A stretch of DNA of 64,000 bases, from contig JAGFMI010000017.1 in assembly GCA_021030905.1 (NCBI GenBank), forward strand, positions 992,001-1,056,000, given 5' to 3'. Source of the DNA: Pyrenula massariospora. Its lineage: Eukaryota > Ascomycota > Eurotiomycetes > Pyrenulales > Pyrenulaceae. Both the position numbers and the translations under genes were made by a program. Under the pieces are notes generated by a model that did not search any database, had not been told where the DNA came from, and saw only the letters and a program-made list of their open reading frames with translations. Shown piece after piece: positions 22,802 through 34,603 of the stretch (positions are counted from its first letter, which is position 1; every line of letters begins with the position of its first letter).

Positions 22802-25304
22802 ATGCGCCTTTTCCGATGCCTGGTGACACTCGTAGCCAGCGCATTTCTGTCTACGAGCAATGTTAAAGGCAAGGAACTAGCAGCGCTATTGTCTGAATAT
22901 CAGCTGACAGAATCTAGCACACTCTCAGTCCCGAAACCCTCTGACATACCTCTCCTTGATCGACAAACCTCAAATCCATACACATGCTCATCGAGTCCAT
23001 GCCTTTTCATCCTTCGATCTCACCTTCGAGCTCCACAGACGGTTGCAGAGATTAAAACTTAGCCTCGAGCCAAACCACAATATCTTGCACGAGGATGCCC
23101 ATGTGGAATATCTTGGTCCTGACGGCAATGTGCGCCATGCCGAGCGAATTCTGCGCCATGATCATAAAGTTTTCCAAGGAACTACGTGGGCGGTAGACAG
23201 GAATGGCCATTGGGATAGTGTCGGCTGGGCCAGGATCGTTGTACGCCGAGATGGCGTTCATCCATTATTCGAGGGAGCTTTTACGATCTATGGAGATCAC
23301 CATCACGTTCAATTAGGGTCCAATTATCGCCAAACAAAGCACATTCTGGATCCAGAGCTAGAAGAGTCGGAGGATGAGTACATGACAGTGTTCCGAGACT
23401 CTGACGTATCACGATCGGACTTCCGACAGGATCTAAAGCGAGATATTGGCCAAAAATGCTCTTCTGACACTTTACCGTTCAACAATGATCCCAACCATCC
23501 CATTTTCAAGCAAACACTTAAAAGAGACGTCGGGTTCTGGGGTTCAATGTCTACGAATTCTCTCTTCGGAAAGCGGCAGAATCAAATTGATAATTCTGGA
23601 ACTTACGGAGGTAACTCTGGCAATGTCAATCTTAAAGGCTCAATAGGCAGTACGGCGGGATGTCCATCAACCCGCAAAGTTGCCTTGATTGGAGTCGCCA
23701 CCGACTGTACGTATACTGGCGCATTCAACTCTACAGATACAATGCGGCAGAATGTCATCACTCAAGTCAACTCGGCGTCGAACCTTTACCAGGACACTTT
23801 CAATATCACACTGGGCCTTCGCAACCTGACGGTCAGCGACGCCTCTTGTCCAGGACAGGCGCCTCAATCTGCTCCATGGAACATTGGCTGTGGTAGTACC
23901 ACCATCACAGACAGGCTAAACCTTTTCTCCACATGGCGCGGCGCTCGCCAGGACAGCAATGCGTACTGGTCACTCTTCTCCACTTGCAACACAGGCGCAG
24001 AAGTTGGTCTGGCTTGGCTGGGCCAGCTCTGCACAGCTGGGACGACGAACGGATCTACCAGTGCTGGAGGCTCCCAGACTGTCACTGGCGCAAATGTGGT
24101 TGTTCGCACTGCGAATGAATGGCAAGTCTTTGCGCATGAATCCGGCCATACATTCGGAGCTGTTCACGACTGTGATAGCCAGACCTGCGCCGATCCTCAA
24201 ACCGTCAACTCCCAGCAATGCTGTCCACTTTCTACAAGCAGCTGTGATGCCCAAGCCAAGTACATTATGAACCCTTCGTCCGACGGCGGTATCACTGGCT
24301 TCTCGCCATGTTCCCTCGGTAACATTTGCAGTGCGATAGGGCGCAACTCCGTCAACAGCAAATGCTTGACTGACAACAAGGGGGTTGCAACCATTAGTGG
24401 CAATCAATGCGGAAATGGTATTGTAGAAGACGGCGAAGACTGTGATTGCGGCGGACCAGATGGATGTGGTGACAATGCCTGCTGCGAGCCAACAACGTGC
24501 AAGTTCAAGTCAGGGGCCGTCTGCGATGATAGCAACGAGGGCTGCTGCCGGGCTTGCCAATTCGCTTCTGCTGGCACCGTCTGTCGCGCAAGTACCGGGC
24601 AATGCGATCCTCAAGAGACTTGTTCGGGGACAAACTCAACTTGTCCCACTGATCAGACTGCTCCAGACGGCACAAGCTGCGGAAATGGTACACAGCATCT
24701 TCAGTGTGCCTCTGGTCAATGTACCAGCCGAGACCAACAGTGTAAAACGGTAATGGGCAGTTATACGCAGGGTAATGACACATATGCATGCAATTCGCAG
24801 ACTTGTATGCTGTCTTGCGCTTCTCCTGAGTTCGGCCCGAACGTCTGTTATTCAATGCAGCAGAATTTCCTGGACGGTACGCCGTGCAGCGGAGGCGGCA
24901 AGTGTGACAATGTAAGTCAGCTTCAATCTTCCTGGTACTCATCGTCTAACATTGTGTAGGGAAACTGCAAAGGAGCCTCATTTGGAGGCGAAGTCAAATC
25001 TTGGATCGATGACAACAAACCTCTCGTCATCGGCCTGGCCTGCGGAATAGGAGGACTTTTCCTTCTTGCGCTTCTTGGCTGCCTCCTCCGGAGGTGCCGC
25101 AACCCTCCCAAGAAGAGGCGGAGACGGCATCGTCGAACTCCTCGGCACACCGACGGGTGGACAAGCAATCAAGGTTGGGATGGGCCTATGCCTCCACCTA
25201 TGCAGCAACGAAGCGGAGGATGGGAATCACAAAGTTATGCCAGCTGGCAACCGCCACAGCCACCACCGCAGAGCTACGGAGGAGGTCAAGTGAGATATGC
25301 TTGA
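22802..25304 (+). CDS. ADAM-family membrane metalloprotease-disintegrin (about 801 aa)
   Basis: This is a cell-surface zinc protease of the fungal ADAM group. The proposed exons are 22802-22861, 22911-24911 and 24960-25304. The ATG at 22802 gives a secretory signal (MRLFRCLVTLVASAFLSTSN). The first intron uses a weak GTTAAA donor, so the exact junction is uncertain; the second (GTAAGT) is clear. A prodomain follows (HRVHAFSSFDLTFELH), with possible dibasic processing sites (LKRDVGFW, FGKRQNQ). The zinc site HESGHTFGAVHD lies at about residues 429-440, matching HExxHxxGxxH. The disintegrin region starts near 521 (CGNGIVEDGEDCDCG) and is Cys-rich to about 687. A transmembrane helix (VIGLACGIGGLFLLALLGCL) follows at about 707-729, then a basic, Pro/Gln-rich cytosolic tail of about 70 residues. 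Substrates are unknown. Confidence 0.92.
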
Positions 25305-25747
25305 ACATTGGATGACGAATATACGGTACGCATGATGAACAGCATTCTAGGCGTTAGATACGGGCTGGGGAACGGAATTAAGATTCATAGGACATAGCTT
25401 TATACCTTCGGTCTATAGTTGTATTAGCACGCTGGGTGATGCTTCAGGCACAATGTATGAAGACCAAAATGAAGAGTCCAACAGTTGGAAAATAGCTAGT
25501 CTTCCATGATAATGAAACGCTCAAAATTGAGAGCCCTGGATGGCTGTTCCCATGTTTCGATCCCGTGCGTCCACCCCACCTCGGTCGCGTCGCGTCCGCG
25601 GACCACTTTACGCGTCTCGTAACCGCAAAGACTTCAAGCAAAGCTTTACGAGCAGACAAAGGTCTGATCACACCTTCAATCTCTCAGGAGTATTTATCTT
25701 GTGCGAAACTTCAAGTGATCTCACTTCACTTTCAGCGTGCAACAACG
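25305..25747. other. Intergenic region
   Basis: This is 443 bases holding the 3' flank of the ADAM gene and the promoter of the centrin gene. I see no coding exon or RNA gene. Confidence 0.5.
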
Positions 25748-26608
25748 ATGTCTGCCCCAGGGCCTTCCTTTCCACCTCGCAGTGCATATCTAAGTGCCTC
25801 TTCTAAATTACCAGACCGAACAGCGACCGGTGCACTGAACCCGAACCCACCGCCTTTTGGATCTGCCAACCCTGCAAGGAGAGGACAAGACCAAGGTTTA
25901 CAGCAGCCGCCGGGACAGCAGCAGCAACAACAGCAACAGGGTGGTAGACAAGGCGTTGGTGTTGAGGGTCAAAGGGAACGGGATTACAATCCGTTGAATG
26001 AGATCAGTGAGGAGCAAAGGGAAGAAATCAATGAAGCGGTACGATGCGCTCCCTATCGATCGTTAAACCTGACTTCTCGGAACACGCCATCCTCTCTCGA
26101 CCCCTTCTCTGGAACCAACTGACAAGCTCCCAATTAGTTCACACTATTCGACCTCGACCGCGACCGCCACCTTGACTACCACGAACTCCGTGTTGCCCTT
26201 CGCGCCCTGGGCTTCGTCCTTCCCAAACCCGAGCTCGTTGATATCCTCCAAACCCACGGCGTTCCCCGCTCCTCCGTCCAACAGCAAGGCCAATCCGCGC
26301 GTCCTCCCCAGTCACAATCTAATCCGCCACACCCGTCTTCCCTTCTCATCTCACACTCTTCCTTCTCCCGCCTTGCAGCCCAAAAGATTGCCGATAGAGA
26401 TCCGCTGGAGGAGATTGGGCGGGCGTTTGAGTTATTTGATAGGGAGGGGAAGGGGTATATCGATGTTGAGGATTTAAGGAAAGTCGCGAGGGAATTGGGA
26501 GAGACTGGCCTGGAGGAAGAGGAGCTGAGGGCAATGGTAGAAGAATTTGATTTAGAAGGGAGAGGTGGCGTGGGAAGGAGGGAATTTGAGATGATCTGCT
26601 TAGGATGA
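25748..26608 (+). CDS. CDC31: Centrin (Cdc31-like) with Q-rich N-terminus (253 aa)
   Basis: This is a calcium-binding EF-hand protein of the centrin family, which acts at the spindle pole body and in mRNA export complexes. Exons are 25748-26038 and 26138-26608. Residues 1-75 are disordered with a polyglutamine tract. The conserved helix ISEEQREEINEA immediately precedes the intron, and EF-hand 1 follows it (FTLFDLDRDRHLDYHELRVALRALGF), a near-canonical loop with Arg at the usual Gly position. EF-hand 2 is replaced by a 40-residue Ser/Gln/Pro insert (after LQTHGVPRSS). EF-hand 3 is FELFDREGKGYIDVEDLRKV, and EF-hand 4 (FDLEGRGGVGRREF) lacks acidic ligands. The order, spacing and C-terminal end match fungal Cdc31 homologues, but at most two hands look able to bind calcium. 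Confidence 0.85.
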
Positions 26609-27015
26609 AGCTGATTGATGATAAAGTCAAGCATCTGAATTGGTTGCATTAGAATAGGTGGACTTGTTGGCTTTGCAGTATGATAGGCCCTGTGACGGCA
26701 GTTGGAAGGGAGTTTCTACCACGAAAGCGTGGTCCACGTTGGTATATTCGGAATTGTTAGGGTTGAGGAAGCGAAGGCGCTTGGGGAATTCGGATATCTA
26801 TTATGGCTGGGATGGACACTCTCGAGTGCCTAGAAAGCCTTTTATGCCCCCTTTCTTTCTGCTATTGAGCATCATTCTAAAATTGGGCATAACTATGCAC
26901 GTACCATCAGCGGCGCGATAACCTATGATTCTATAAAGCATCTTCTGCTCCCAGTTCTGAGCGTATCATATATTCTCTTTAGAGCTAGCACCTATATCTC
27001 GAGCAAACTCGTGCC
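26609..27015. other. Convergent intergenic region
   Basis: This is 407 bases between two convergent genes (centrin and monooxygenase), presumably holding both 3' UTRs. Nothing else is seen. Confidence 0.5.
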
Positions 27016-28725
27016 CTACGTAAACTTGAACCCCCTCCAATTCTCTTGCCTACAGCCTTCCAACTCCGCCTTATATGCCGGTACGCCTCCAAACCAAGCC
27101 AATAACTCCTTTCTCTTCCCTGGCACATTATCTCCCCAATAGTAGCTCTTCGTGCCCTCAAACAGTGTCCCTTTCAACATCCCACTCGCCCGTTCGCTCC
27201 ACGCCTTCTCCGCCTCTGCCTGCGCCTCCACTCGCGTGAACCCCTTCTCGCGCATCTCCAACAGCAGATCGACAATGAAGTTACCTTGGATCTCCGCGCA
27301 GACGGGCCCGTTGCAGGTGAAGGTGGGGGACTGCGGTCCGTAGGGGAAGAAGACGTTGGGGAAGCCGGATGAAGAGAGGCCGAGGTGAGTGAGGGTATGG
27401 GAAGCGGCGGACCATTTGTCTGCCAGGCTGATGCCGTCTTGGCCATGCATGGTGAGCTGAGTGAGCGAGCCGGTACTCGTGTCGAAGCCGGTGGCGAGAA
27501 TGAGGACGTCGAGGGGGCCATAGGTCTGGCCGGAGGTAAGGACAGGCCCCGTAGGAGTTATGGCAGTGACGGGGTCGGCGCGGATGTCGACAAGAGTAAC
27601 ATGGGGAAGGTTGAAGGACTCATAGTAGGACTGTTCGAGGGGAACGCGTTTGGTGCCAAAGGCATAGGGCTGGTCCGTTGGCGCAAGGAGCTCGGCAGTC
27701 TGCGGGTCTTTGACTCGCTCGTGGACGCGGTCACGCCAGAAGGCGTAGACTAGGGCGTTTGATCCGGCGTCGCCGAAGGTGTCCATGTAGTTGCTACCCC
27801 AGAACGAGAAACCGCCGAGGGACCACAGCCTGTTGAATTCGTGTTCACGATCGGAAGCGGAATCGGACTTGGCGGCACGCATTATCATGGGTGATGAGGC
27901 GCCGTCCCAACGATTGTGGCGGTCATTATAAAAGTCGTGCCATTCGGCCAGGGACTTGGTCTGGGAAGCACGAGATAAGGGGCGCTGACGCATTGGGATG
28001 GCCATTGCCGGAGTCTGTTGGAAGATAACCTGTAGAGAAGTATGCTTAGATCTTGATAATTATGGGAGAAAGAGATTTCCGATGCATACCAACTCCTTCA
28101 CATCATTTGCAATCGTTTGCACTACCTGCACACCACTGGCTCCTGTCCCAATGACACCAACTCTTTTGCCCTTTAGGTCAATTCCGGCTTTTGGCCACTG
28201 TGCCGTATGGGTCATGGTTCCTGCAAAGTTTTCCATTTCCTTCCAGACGGGTATGTAGGGTTTGGCAGCATATCCTACGCATGGCAATAAGACCCTCGCC
28301 GTCCAGTTCCTTCCATCTCTCGCTTGCACTTCCCACAGTCTCAGCTCTTCACTCCATGTCGCGCGCTCGACCCACGTGTCAAAAACACAATGTCTGCTCA
28401 AGCCTCCCAGTCTTTGGTCCACGAACTCGAAGTAGCGCCGCAATTCCTCTTGGCTTGGAAAGCGGTCGCTCCAGACCCAACTGTCCGGTGACTCTGGCGT
28501 ATTCAGCAAGTCGTCGATGGCAAAAGTATAGGCTGGAACTTCAATATCAACTCTAGATCCTGGATATGTGTTGTGACACCATATACCGCCAAGGGTAGAA
28601 GCAGCATCCAGGGCAATAACGGAAAAGTTGAGGTCAAGCAGACGGTGGAGAAGGTACGTGCCGGAGAAGCCGGTGCCCACGATGAGAACATCGTAGGGCT
28701 GAGTTTCCGGGGAAGAGGATACCAT
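27016..28725 (-). CDS. Flavin-dependent Baeyer-Villiger-type monooxygenase (549 aa)
   Basis: The protein is predicted to insert oxygen next to a ketone using FAD and NADPH. Exons are 28725-28090 and 28029-27016, joined in phase 0 across a 60-bp intron (GTATGC donor). The FAD Rossmann motif GTGFSG lies at residues 17-22, and the NADPH Rossmann motif GVIGTGASG at about 190-198. Between them is the Baeyer-Villiger fingerprint FAGTMTHTAQWP at 167-178 (FxGxxxHxxxWP). The second FAD-contact segment is LDVLILATGFD, and ATGFDTSTG is typical of cyclohexanone-monooxygenase-like enzymes. Length and order match the family. No backbone synthase gene is visible nearby, so I infer a stand-alone detoxification or catabolic enzyme rather than a biosynthetic cluster member. 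Substrate is unknown. Confidence 0.92.
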
Positions 28726-29860
28726 GGCTGTCAGAATTGATCTCGCCTTATTGCAGGCAAAAGTCGATAAAAGCCTTATAGCATGAACACATTCGTGCTT
28801 TGCCTCAGACCGTGAGAGATCATTACAAAGCTAAATCCAACCCGTGTCGAAGTTTTGACCTTCCGACCTGACTTCTATGTTGATAAAGTTAAATTATGAT
28901 ACAAGCTGAAGCCCGGTATGTGAGATGGCTGTTCTGAACCAAATGACAAAAAAGAGGATGACATTGACCCATAGGCTTACTCACCCGTGAGGCTTACTGA
29001 GCCTTGTGCCACGAACTTGGAATGCGAGGCTCAACAGAGATCAAAAAGCTACCACCCTGTTTAGAAGGGGAACACAATCGACAGTTGGCACGCCTTGCAG
29101 CTACCGCCCACACAGTATTTGCGAGGATTGCGCGAAGGATTGCTAGGAGTAAGGTTCGCGGTGGTGGAGGGCCTTGGCGAAGACATTCTGTTTGTAACGA
29201 GGCTTGTCTGAAGCAAATCTCGAGTCTTGATATTACGTTTACTAGCTGGTAGTCATCCCCACTCTTAGAAGTGTAGCCCTCTGTTGATATTCAGACCGGA
29301 ATTCCCGCTTTCGTTCTTCTTTTACACGTGCAGAATTGATGCTTTTGTGTTTGAAACTCCGGTCTTGGTGACCCTTCAAGGCGAATTGTTCCGCGATGAT
29401 GTGAGCGAAGTACGATCACGTTTACGACTGATCGGGGTTGTCTCACGAACTACTCTATCTGAGGCATGGTTGACGTACTTTAGTCCTAACAATATGGTTT
29501 TGAGCGGAACATCAGACGCCGAGGCTACAAGGATCGAAGGCAAGGAACCGCCGAAAGGTCGTTGACAAACATATAGAAACCATTCCAGACGCTTGTTATG
29601 CATCCAAAGCGCGGGATTGGCGCGGAAAAATTTCTGAAGAGATGGAGTATCTTATTACTGATCTTCATCATGTTTCCAGCCATACAAGCCTGCCACTAGT
29701 CGTTGATTAATCTACCTGCTTACCGTTCGATCAACGTCTTTAACGGTGGTTAGCAGTTGAATATAAGACTCGTGAGAATCTTATGTTCAATCATGCAACA
29801 AGCAACTGGACCTTTTCTAAGATCTCTTCGCCCCGCTGCCTTCCCGAAGACGATTTCATA
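28726..29860. other. Divergent intergenic region, monooxygenase / pectate-lyase-like gene
   Basis: This is 1.1 kb between divergent genes. A plus-strand frame at 29284-29565 lacks an ATG start and family features, so it is not called. Promoter content is presumed. Confidence 0.45.
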
Positions 29861-30964
29861 ATGACTCGAAGCGCACATATCCTGGTAGTATTTGCTGCGT
29901 TGCTCACGCATTCAGTCGCCTGGGCATAGAATGCCTTCCCTGGCGCAGTCGGATTTGGATCCATAGCAACTGGCGGTAATAGTGGCACGACAGTTCATGT
30001 CACGAACCTCGCAGACTCCGGCGCTGGCTCCTTCCGCGACGCTGTCAGCAAATCTAATCGTAATATTGTGTTTGATATTGGAGGATACATTGTGCTGAAA
30101 TCTGCCATCTCACTCTCCAGCGACCTTACGATCAATGGCCAAACTGCTCCAGGGGGAGGCATTGGAATCATGGCAGGCGAAGTCTCGGCCAGCGGGAAGA
30201 ACAATATCATTATCCGGAATCTACGTATGCGTCAGGGCACTCTCGATTCAGACACCGGCAAGAGCGCATTCAACATGGGTACCGCGGAAAATGTCATTCT
30301 GGACCATTGTTCAGTCGAGTATGGCCAATGGGACTCTGTTGACGCTGTTGGCGCCGTAAATATCACTGTCTCCAACTCGATAATTGCCATGCCTATTGGT
30401 CAGCAATTTGGTGCCCACGTTGAGACTGGACCGTCGACTTTCTACGGTAATCTCTGGGTCAGCGCCCACAATCGCCAGCCTCTGTCTAAGGACAATACGC
30501 AGTTTATCAACAACGTCGTTTACAACTACCAAGCCGCCTACACCGCTGCCAACACCGGCGGCAAATTCTCCCACGACATAATCAACAACTACTTTATCGC
30601 CGGACCAAGCACAACTAGTCCTAATGACGACTACTTCCAGATGAACGCCGGCCAGAGCGTGTACGCAACGGGCAACTACCTCGACAGCAACAAAGACGGC
30701 TCTCTCAACGGCGCCGCGGCAAATACTGTCGGAAGTGCTGCCGTGCTCAGTAAGCCATGGGCTGGCTCGTCTCCCGGTCTCGTATCAATGTCCGCTTCCC
30801 AAGCCTACACCTCCGTTTTGAACAATGCGGGTGCGTCGCCAAGAGATGAGGTTGACACTTTCGTGGTCAACACGGTTCGCTCGCTTGGTACTCAGGGGAC
30901 TATCTACAAAAACCAGGCCAACACCGGCCTTTCCAATGGTGGCTATGGAACGTTGAGTGGTTGA
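29861..30964 (+). pseudogene. Secreted pectate-lyase-like gene with in-frame TAG after the signal peptide
   Basis: The reading frame encodes a secreted right-handed beta-helix enzyme of the pectate-lyase-like superfamily. The ATG at 29861 starts a clear signal peptide (MTRSAHILVVFAALLTHSVAWA, 22 codons). The next codon, at 29927-29929, is TAG, and the same frame then stays open for 344 codons to a TGA at 30962. The downstream part starts NAFPGAVGFGSIATGG and carries TNLADSGAGSFRDAV, DLTINGQTAPGGG, IIIRNLRMRQG and VILDHCSVEYGQWDSVD, all typical of the family. The frame is otherwise intact, with no other stop or frameshift. The stop sits where homologues usually have Gln, so CAG to TAG is the simplest change. 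It may be a recent pseudogene, a base error or a readthrough gene. No intron removes the stop. Confidence 0.8.
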
Positions 30965-31548
30965 AGCACGAAGTTTGACCTTCCGCTAGCTTCGAAAATA
31001 CGAGGCGAGCCTTGAATATATTTCATACTAACGCATTTCGCTGTAATTGACTTACGGTTACGTAAAGCCTCTACGATCTTTCTGAGCATGAATCGTCTCT
31101 TACATAGCTGTGGGATCAATCTGTGAAAGACTAGCCCCATAACGAAGTGTCTTTAGAGTCAGATTCCTTTCAAACATAGCAGGCAAAGTCAAGGTTGTTT
31201 AAAACGACGGTATGAGCCCATGTCTGTGCCTCGGCCGCGGACAAAGTATGTCTTAGAGGGGGAAATTCTTGCGATCTTTCCTTGTATGCCTAGGAGAAGT
31301 CTCCCTTTTCCAGCTCTAAGGTTCTGTCTAGGCTTAATTGTGTACTGTGATCTCAGGGAAAGGTCAAGGCCCAATCTCCGACGTCTGCCTCTCTACCTCC
31401 TGGCTCACACATGCGTATTGATGACCTCCATGACAACCGAATCCAATGCGAACGCCTCCACAAATGCCCCGTCATAACTCATCAACTCTATCTACACGAA
31501 ACGATCCAGGAATGCATATACGCCCGCACAATGCCGATCCATCCAAAC
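30965..31548. other. Convergent intergenic region
   Basis: This is 584 bases between the convergent pectate-lyase-like and GH81 genes. I see no exon, RNA gene or repeat. Confidence 0.5.
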
Positions 31549-34500
31549 CTATGCGCCGCCAAGACCTAGCATACCGTCAGCATCTTCGATCTGAATTTAT
31601 AAAATAGATGGACTTGCCCGCTGCAAGAGCCATGTACCACGCGCGAGTTGCACCACCATCCAGCCAACTTGGATCGAAATTTGCTTGGTTGAAGAAGTTC
31701 CATGACGCGGGGGAATTAATGATTGCTAAATTGCTGTAGAGAATACCTTTCCAACCACCCACAACCTTACTCGCCGGATCTACAGCATCATCAGCAAAGT
31801 AGGTGCTCCACTCCTGCGTCACAAAGTTGCTGCTACGAGTGTAGGTCGAGAAGGGCATTAAAGGAATCATGTGAATGCTGAAGGTGTCAGCTCAGAGAAT
31901 CAGTGCTAATGAAGAAGTGGGTGCGACATACCCTTGAATGTACTCGAGATTGGCTCCAAAGTAAGTCGTATGGTCAACCTTGTTCTCAAAAAGCTGTCCC
32001 ATCGTGAGCATCACACGAAGGTAAGCAAATGATGAAGGTCACATACAATTCCGGTGTTCTTATTAGGAACGAAGTTCGCGGGATGGTTGGTATTGTTGCT
32101 CTTGAGGAGAAAATAATTGTTCAAGGCACGCGCTAATACTGCAAGTATCATGTTGCCGCGGGCTTCCATACTGGTGTCTCCAATTGTCCTTCCCCACATC
32201 TTCAAGCCATAAGCGAACATGGTATCCTCAGAAGACGACTCTTCGTCCTTTCCATCACCAGATTCGAAAAGACCTTTGGCCCAAGAATGTCCCTGATACC
32301 AATCGAACGATCGAGACACTGGGAAATATGTATCTTGAGTGCTCGGATTCGAAACGTCGCGTACGAGCATATTGACCCAGGCTTGATTATCAGCAAGCCA
32401 ACTGGGGTCAAGATAGCCGATAACGGCGGCAGCGTGCAGGAAATAACCATAGTGGAAGTGATGGTCGTTGTAATACGAGTTGCCGAAATCAACGCCAGAG
32501 TCGCCTGTGACGTATGAAGCCGAAGAAACCACTCCTTTCCAGGCTGAATCATACACGAGAGGAAACTCTTGTTGATTGTCTACAAAGACTGCAAATGCAT
32601 CCTTCAACTCTGCCAGACCAGCCGCAGCAAGGCTCTTTTGATCGGTGAGGTCGTTCATCGTGTACAGAAGCTGCGCAAATTTACTAAGCGCTTTGCCACT
32701 GTAGTACATGCTATTCAAATTTGACTGAGCAGACATATTCTGCGAGACTTCGGACGCCGCAACCGGTTGAATGGCGGCAATTGCTTCAGAGGTCAGGCTG
32801 ATTTCGGACGTACCATCGGTGTTCCAAGGAGCAAAGCCTATCGTCACGGGTAGATCGGGTTCAAGCATCGTCCATGAATCCGCAGAGATAGCAGTGGCAT
32901 TCCCCTTAGTCGTAGTATCGAGACGAACAGATGTAGCGGCTCCACTGGTAGTGGCATCAAATGACTCAAGGTGATGGGAGAGCGCAAACATTAGCAATGT
33001 AGTGTTTGCGGCGTATGGCCCCCCTTTATCCCAACCGAGGCTGTATGAGCCCGAGTTGCCCGATACGTATCCTTGAACGTGGCCAGCGACTGGGTACGCA
33101 CCGCTGGAAACATCGTATACGGCCTCGGTCTGGGTCGATGCTCCAGGATTCTTGGCGACTTGTATAGTGCCACTGAAACCCTTTTGGCCGCTAAGTAAGG
33201 TAGCGGTGACAAGCGTAATCTGAGGATCCGTTACTCCATCAGAAGGCATCACGTACAGTAGCCACTGCTTCTGATCTTCTAGAGTTAGCCTATACTTCCA
33301 AATTCCTTGCTTTAGGTTGAAAGGTCCTTCGATCTTGCTGAAAAATACGCTGCTTTGAATCGCTGGCGTAAGATCGGTGTACAAGGCAGTCACAAATCCC
33401 ATTCCCTGAACAAGAGGAAAGGTAATTTTGGAATCCGAGCCCGCCTGGGGAAGTAGGTTGATATTCGCCGAGAACGCCTCGAGGGAATCCGAGGTAAGCA
33501 CCGATGATTGTCCGACCTCTGAAGCAGAGAGTATCATAGACTGAATGCCGATGGGGTTGATGTAGTATGAGACTGGATCACCGGGAGTTGTATTGGTAAC
33601 TGGACCATAGACCTTCTGATTGCTGTCAATGTGCGAGATACTCATGCCGTAGCTCATAGCGTTGCCACTGCCTTTGCTCCATTGTAAGGCGTATGGATGA
33701 ACGAAAATACTCTGTCCTTGAGAGCCAAGGAAGGCGTTGGCATAAAATTTGTTCGTTTCGATTGGGGTAGATTGATTGATGCCCAGACGCGGCTGCGGAT
33801 GATCGTCTCGAGATGGGATGTTGTTAGGAACTGGTCCAAGAGCAACGGGCTCGAAGATATCCTGTCCTGTGCAGCCAGCATTGTCATAGCAGGTGGCAAG
33901 CGGCGTTGGGACGGCATGAGATACCGTGCCAGGTGCGATGGTAGTATTTAGAATCTGGGTGCCCGTTGAGGTCACAACCGTTGTTTCCTCCTTAAAAGTT
34001 GTCATCGTTTGCCCAGATACGACCGTTTCTACTGGTAATGTTGTGGTGATTGTCTTTGAGAGAATGACAGAGACTGTGGCAGTCGGAACGATCAACGGGG
34101 CACTGATGGTTGAAGGACTTGTTTGAGTGGCATTATTGAACGGTGCCGAGCTATTCAGCGGTTGGAGAGTGGAGGTCACTGCCGACGGAAGGCTGGTGGG
34201 GAACGGCTGTACAGATGGATTGCCAGCAGTCTCGAGTGTGGTGCTCACAACCTGTATGAAGAATGCATTTTAGCCCTCATCTATTGCAGCTCGTGAGAAG
34301 CCGAAGACATACACCTGTCGTGTCTGGAGTAGTACCCGCTGCCGATGTGGTTGTTGGGGAAGAAACGGTGACATTGGTCTGGGTGGACTCGACATCGAGA
34401 AGATCGGCAACGTCTATTGAAACATCGGTCGGTATGACTGGAGCAATTACAGCAGCTATGGCTAGATTAACTCAAGTCCTGAGCTCTCCTTGAATGGTGG

Positions 34501-34603
34501 GGTGGAGCAAGAACGTAATCGACCATGTTACTGACCCCACGTGAAATGTCGAGGAATGGACCCGACAAGTACAAGGACCTATGGCCATGTCAGTGGAAAG
34601 CAT
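31549..34603 (-). CDS. Glycoside hydrolase family 81 endo-1,3-beta-glucanase (about 905 aa)
   Basis: The enzyme hydrolyses 1,3-beta-glucan; GH81 enzymes act in wall remodelling and cell separation. Exons are 34603-34579 (tentative), 34461-34313, 34251-32047, 31993-31932, 31877-31618 and 31565-31549; the total is 2718 nt. A Ser/Thr-rich region to about residue 180 looks like a glycosylated linker. The GH81 body starts near PSRDDHPQPRLGINQSTPIE. Key motifs are YYNDHHFHYGYFLHAAAVIG at about 645-665 and ESSSEDTMFAYGLKMWG at about 725-740, which holds the proposed catalytic Glu. The last intron (31617-31566) begins GCAAGT, a GC-AG intron; removing it gives the family ending MALAAGLGGA. The terminal exon is only 17 nt. 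The first exon gives a weak hydrophobic start (MLSTDMAIAIAAVIAPVIP), so the true N-terminus is uncertain. Confidence 0.9.

Noticed and set aside
27174-27521. 115-codon minus-strand frame within the monooxygenase gene
   Set aside because: It is an alternative frame inside a confidently assigned exon with intact flavoprotein motifs.
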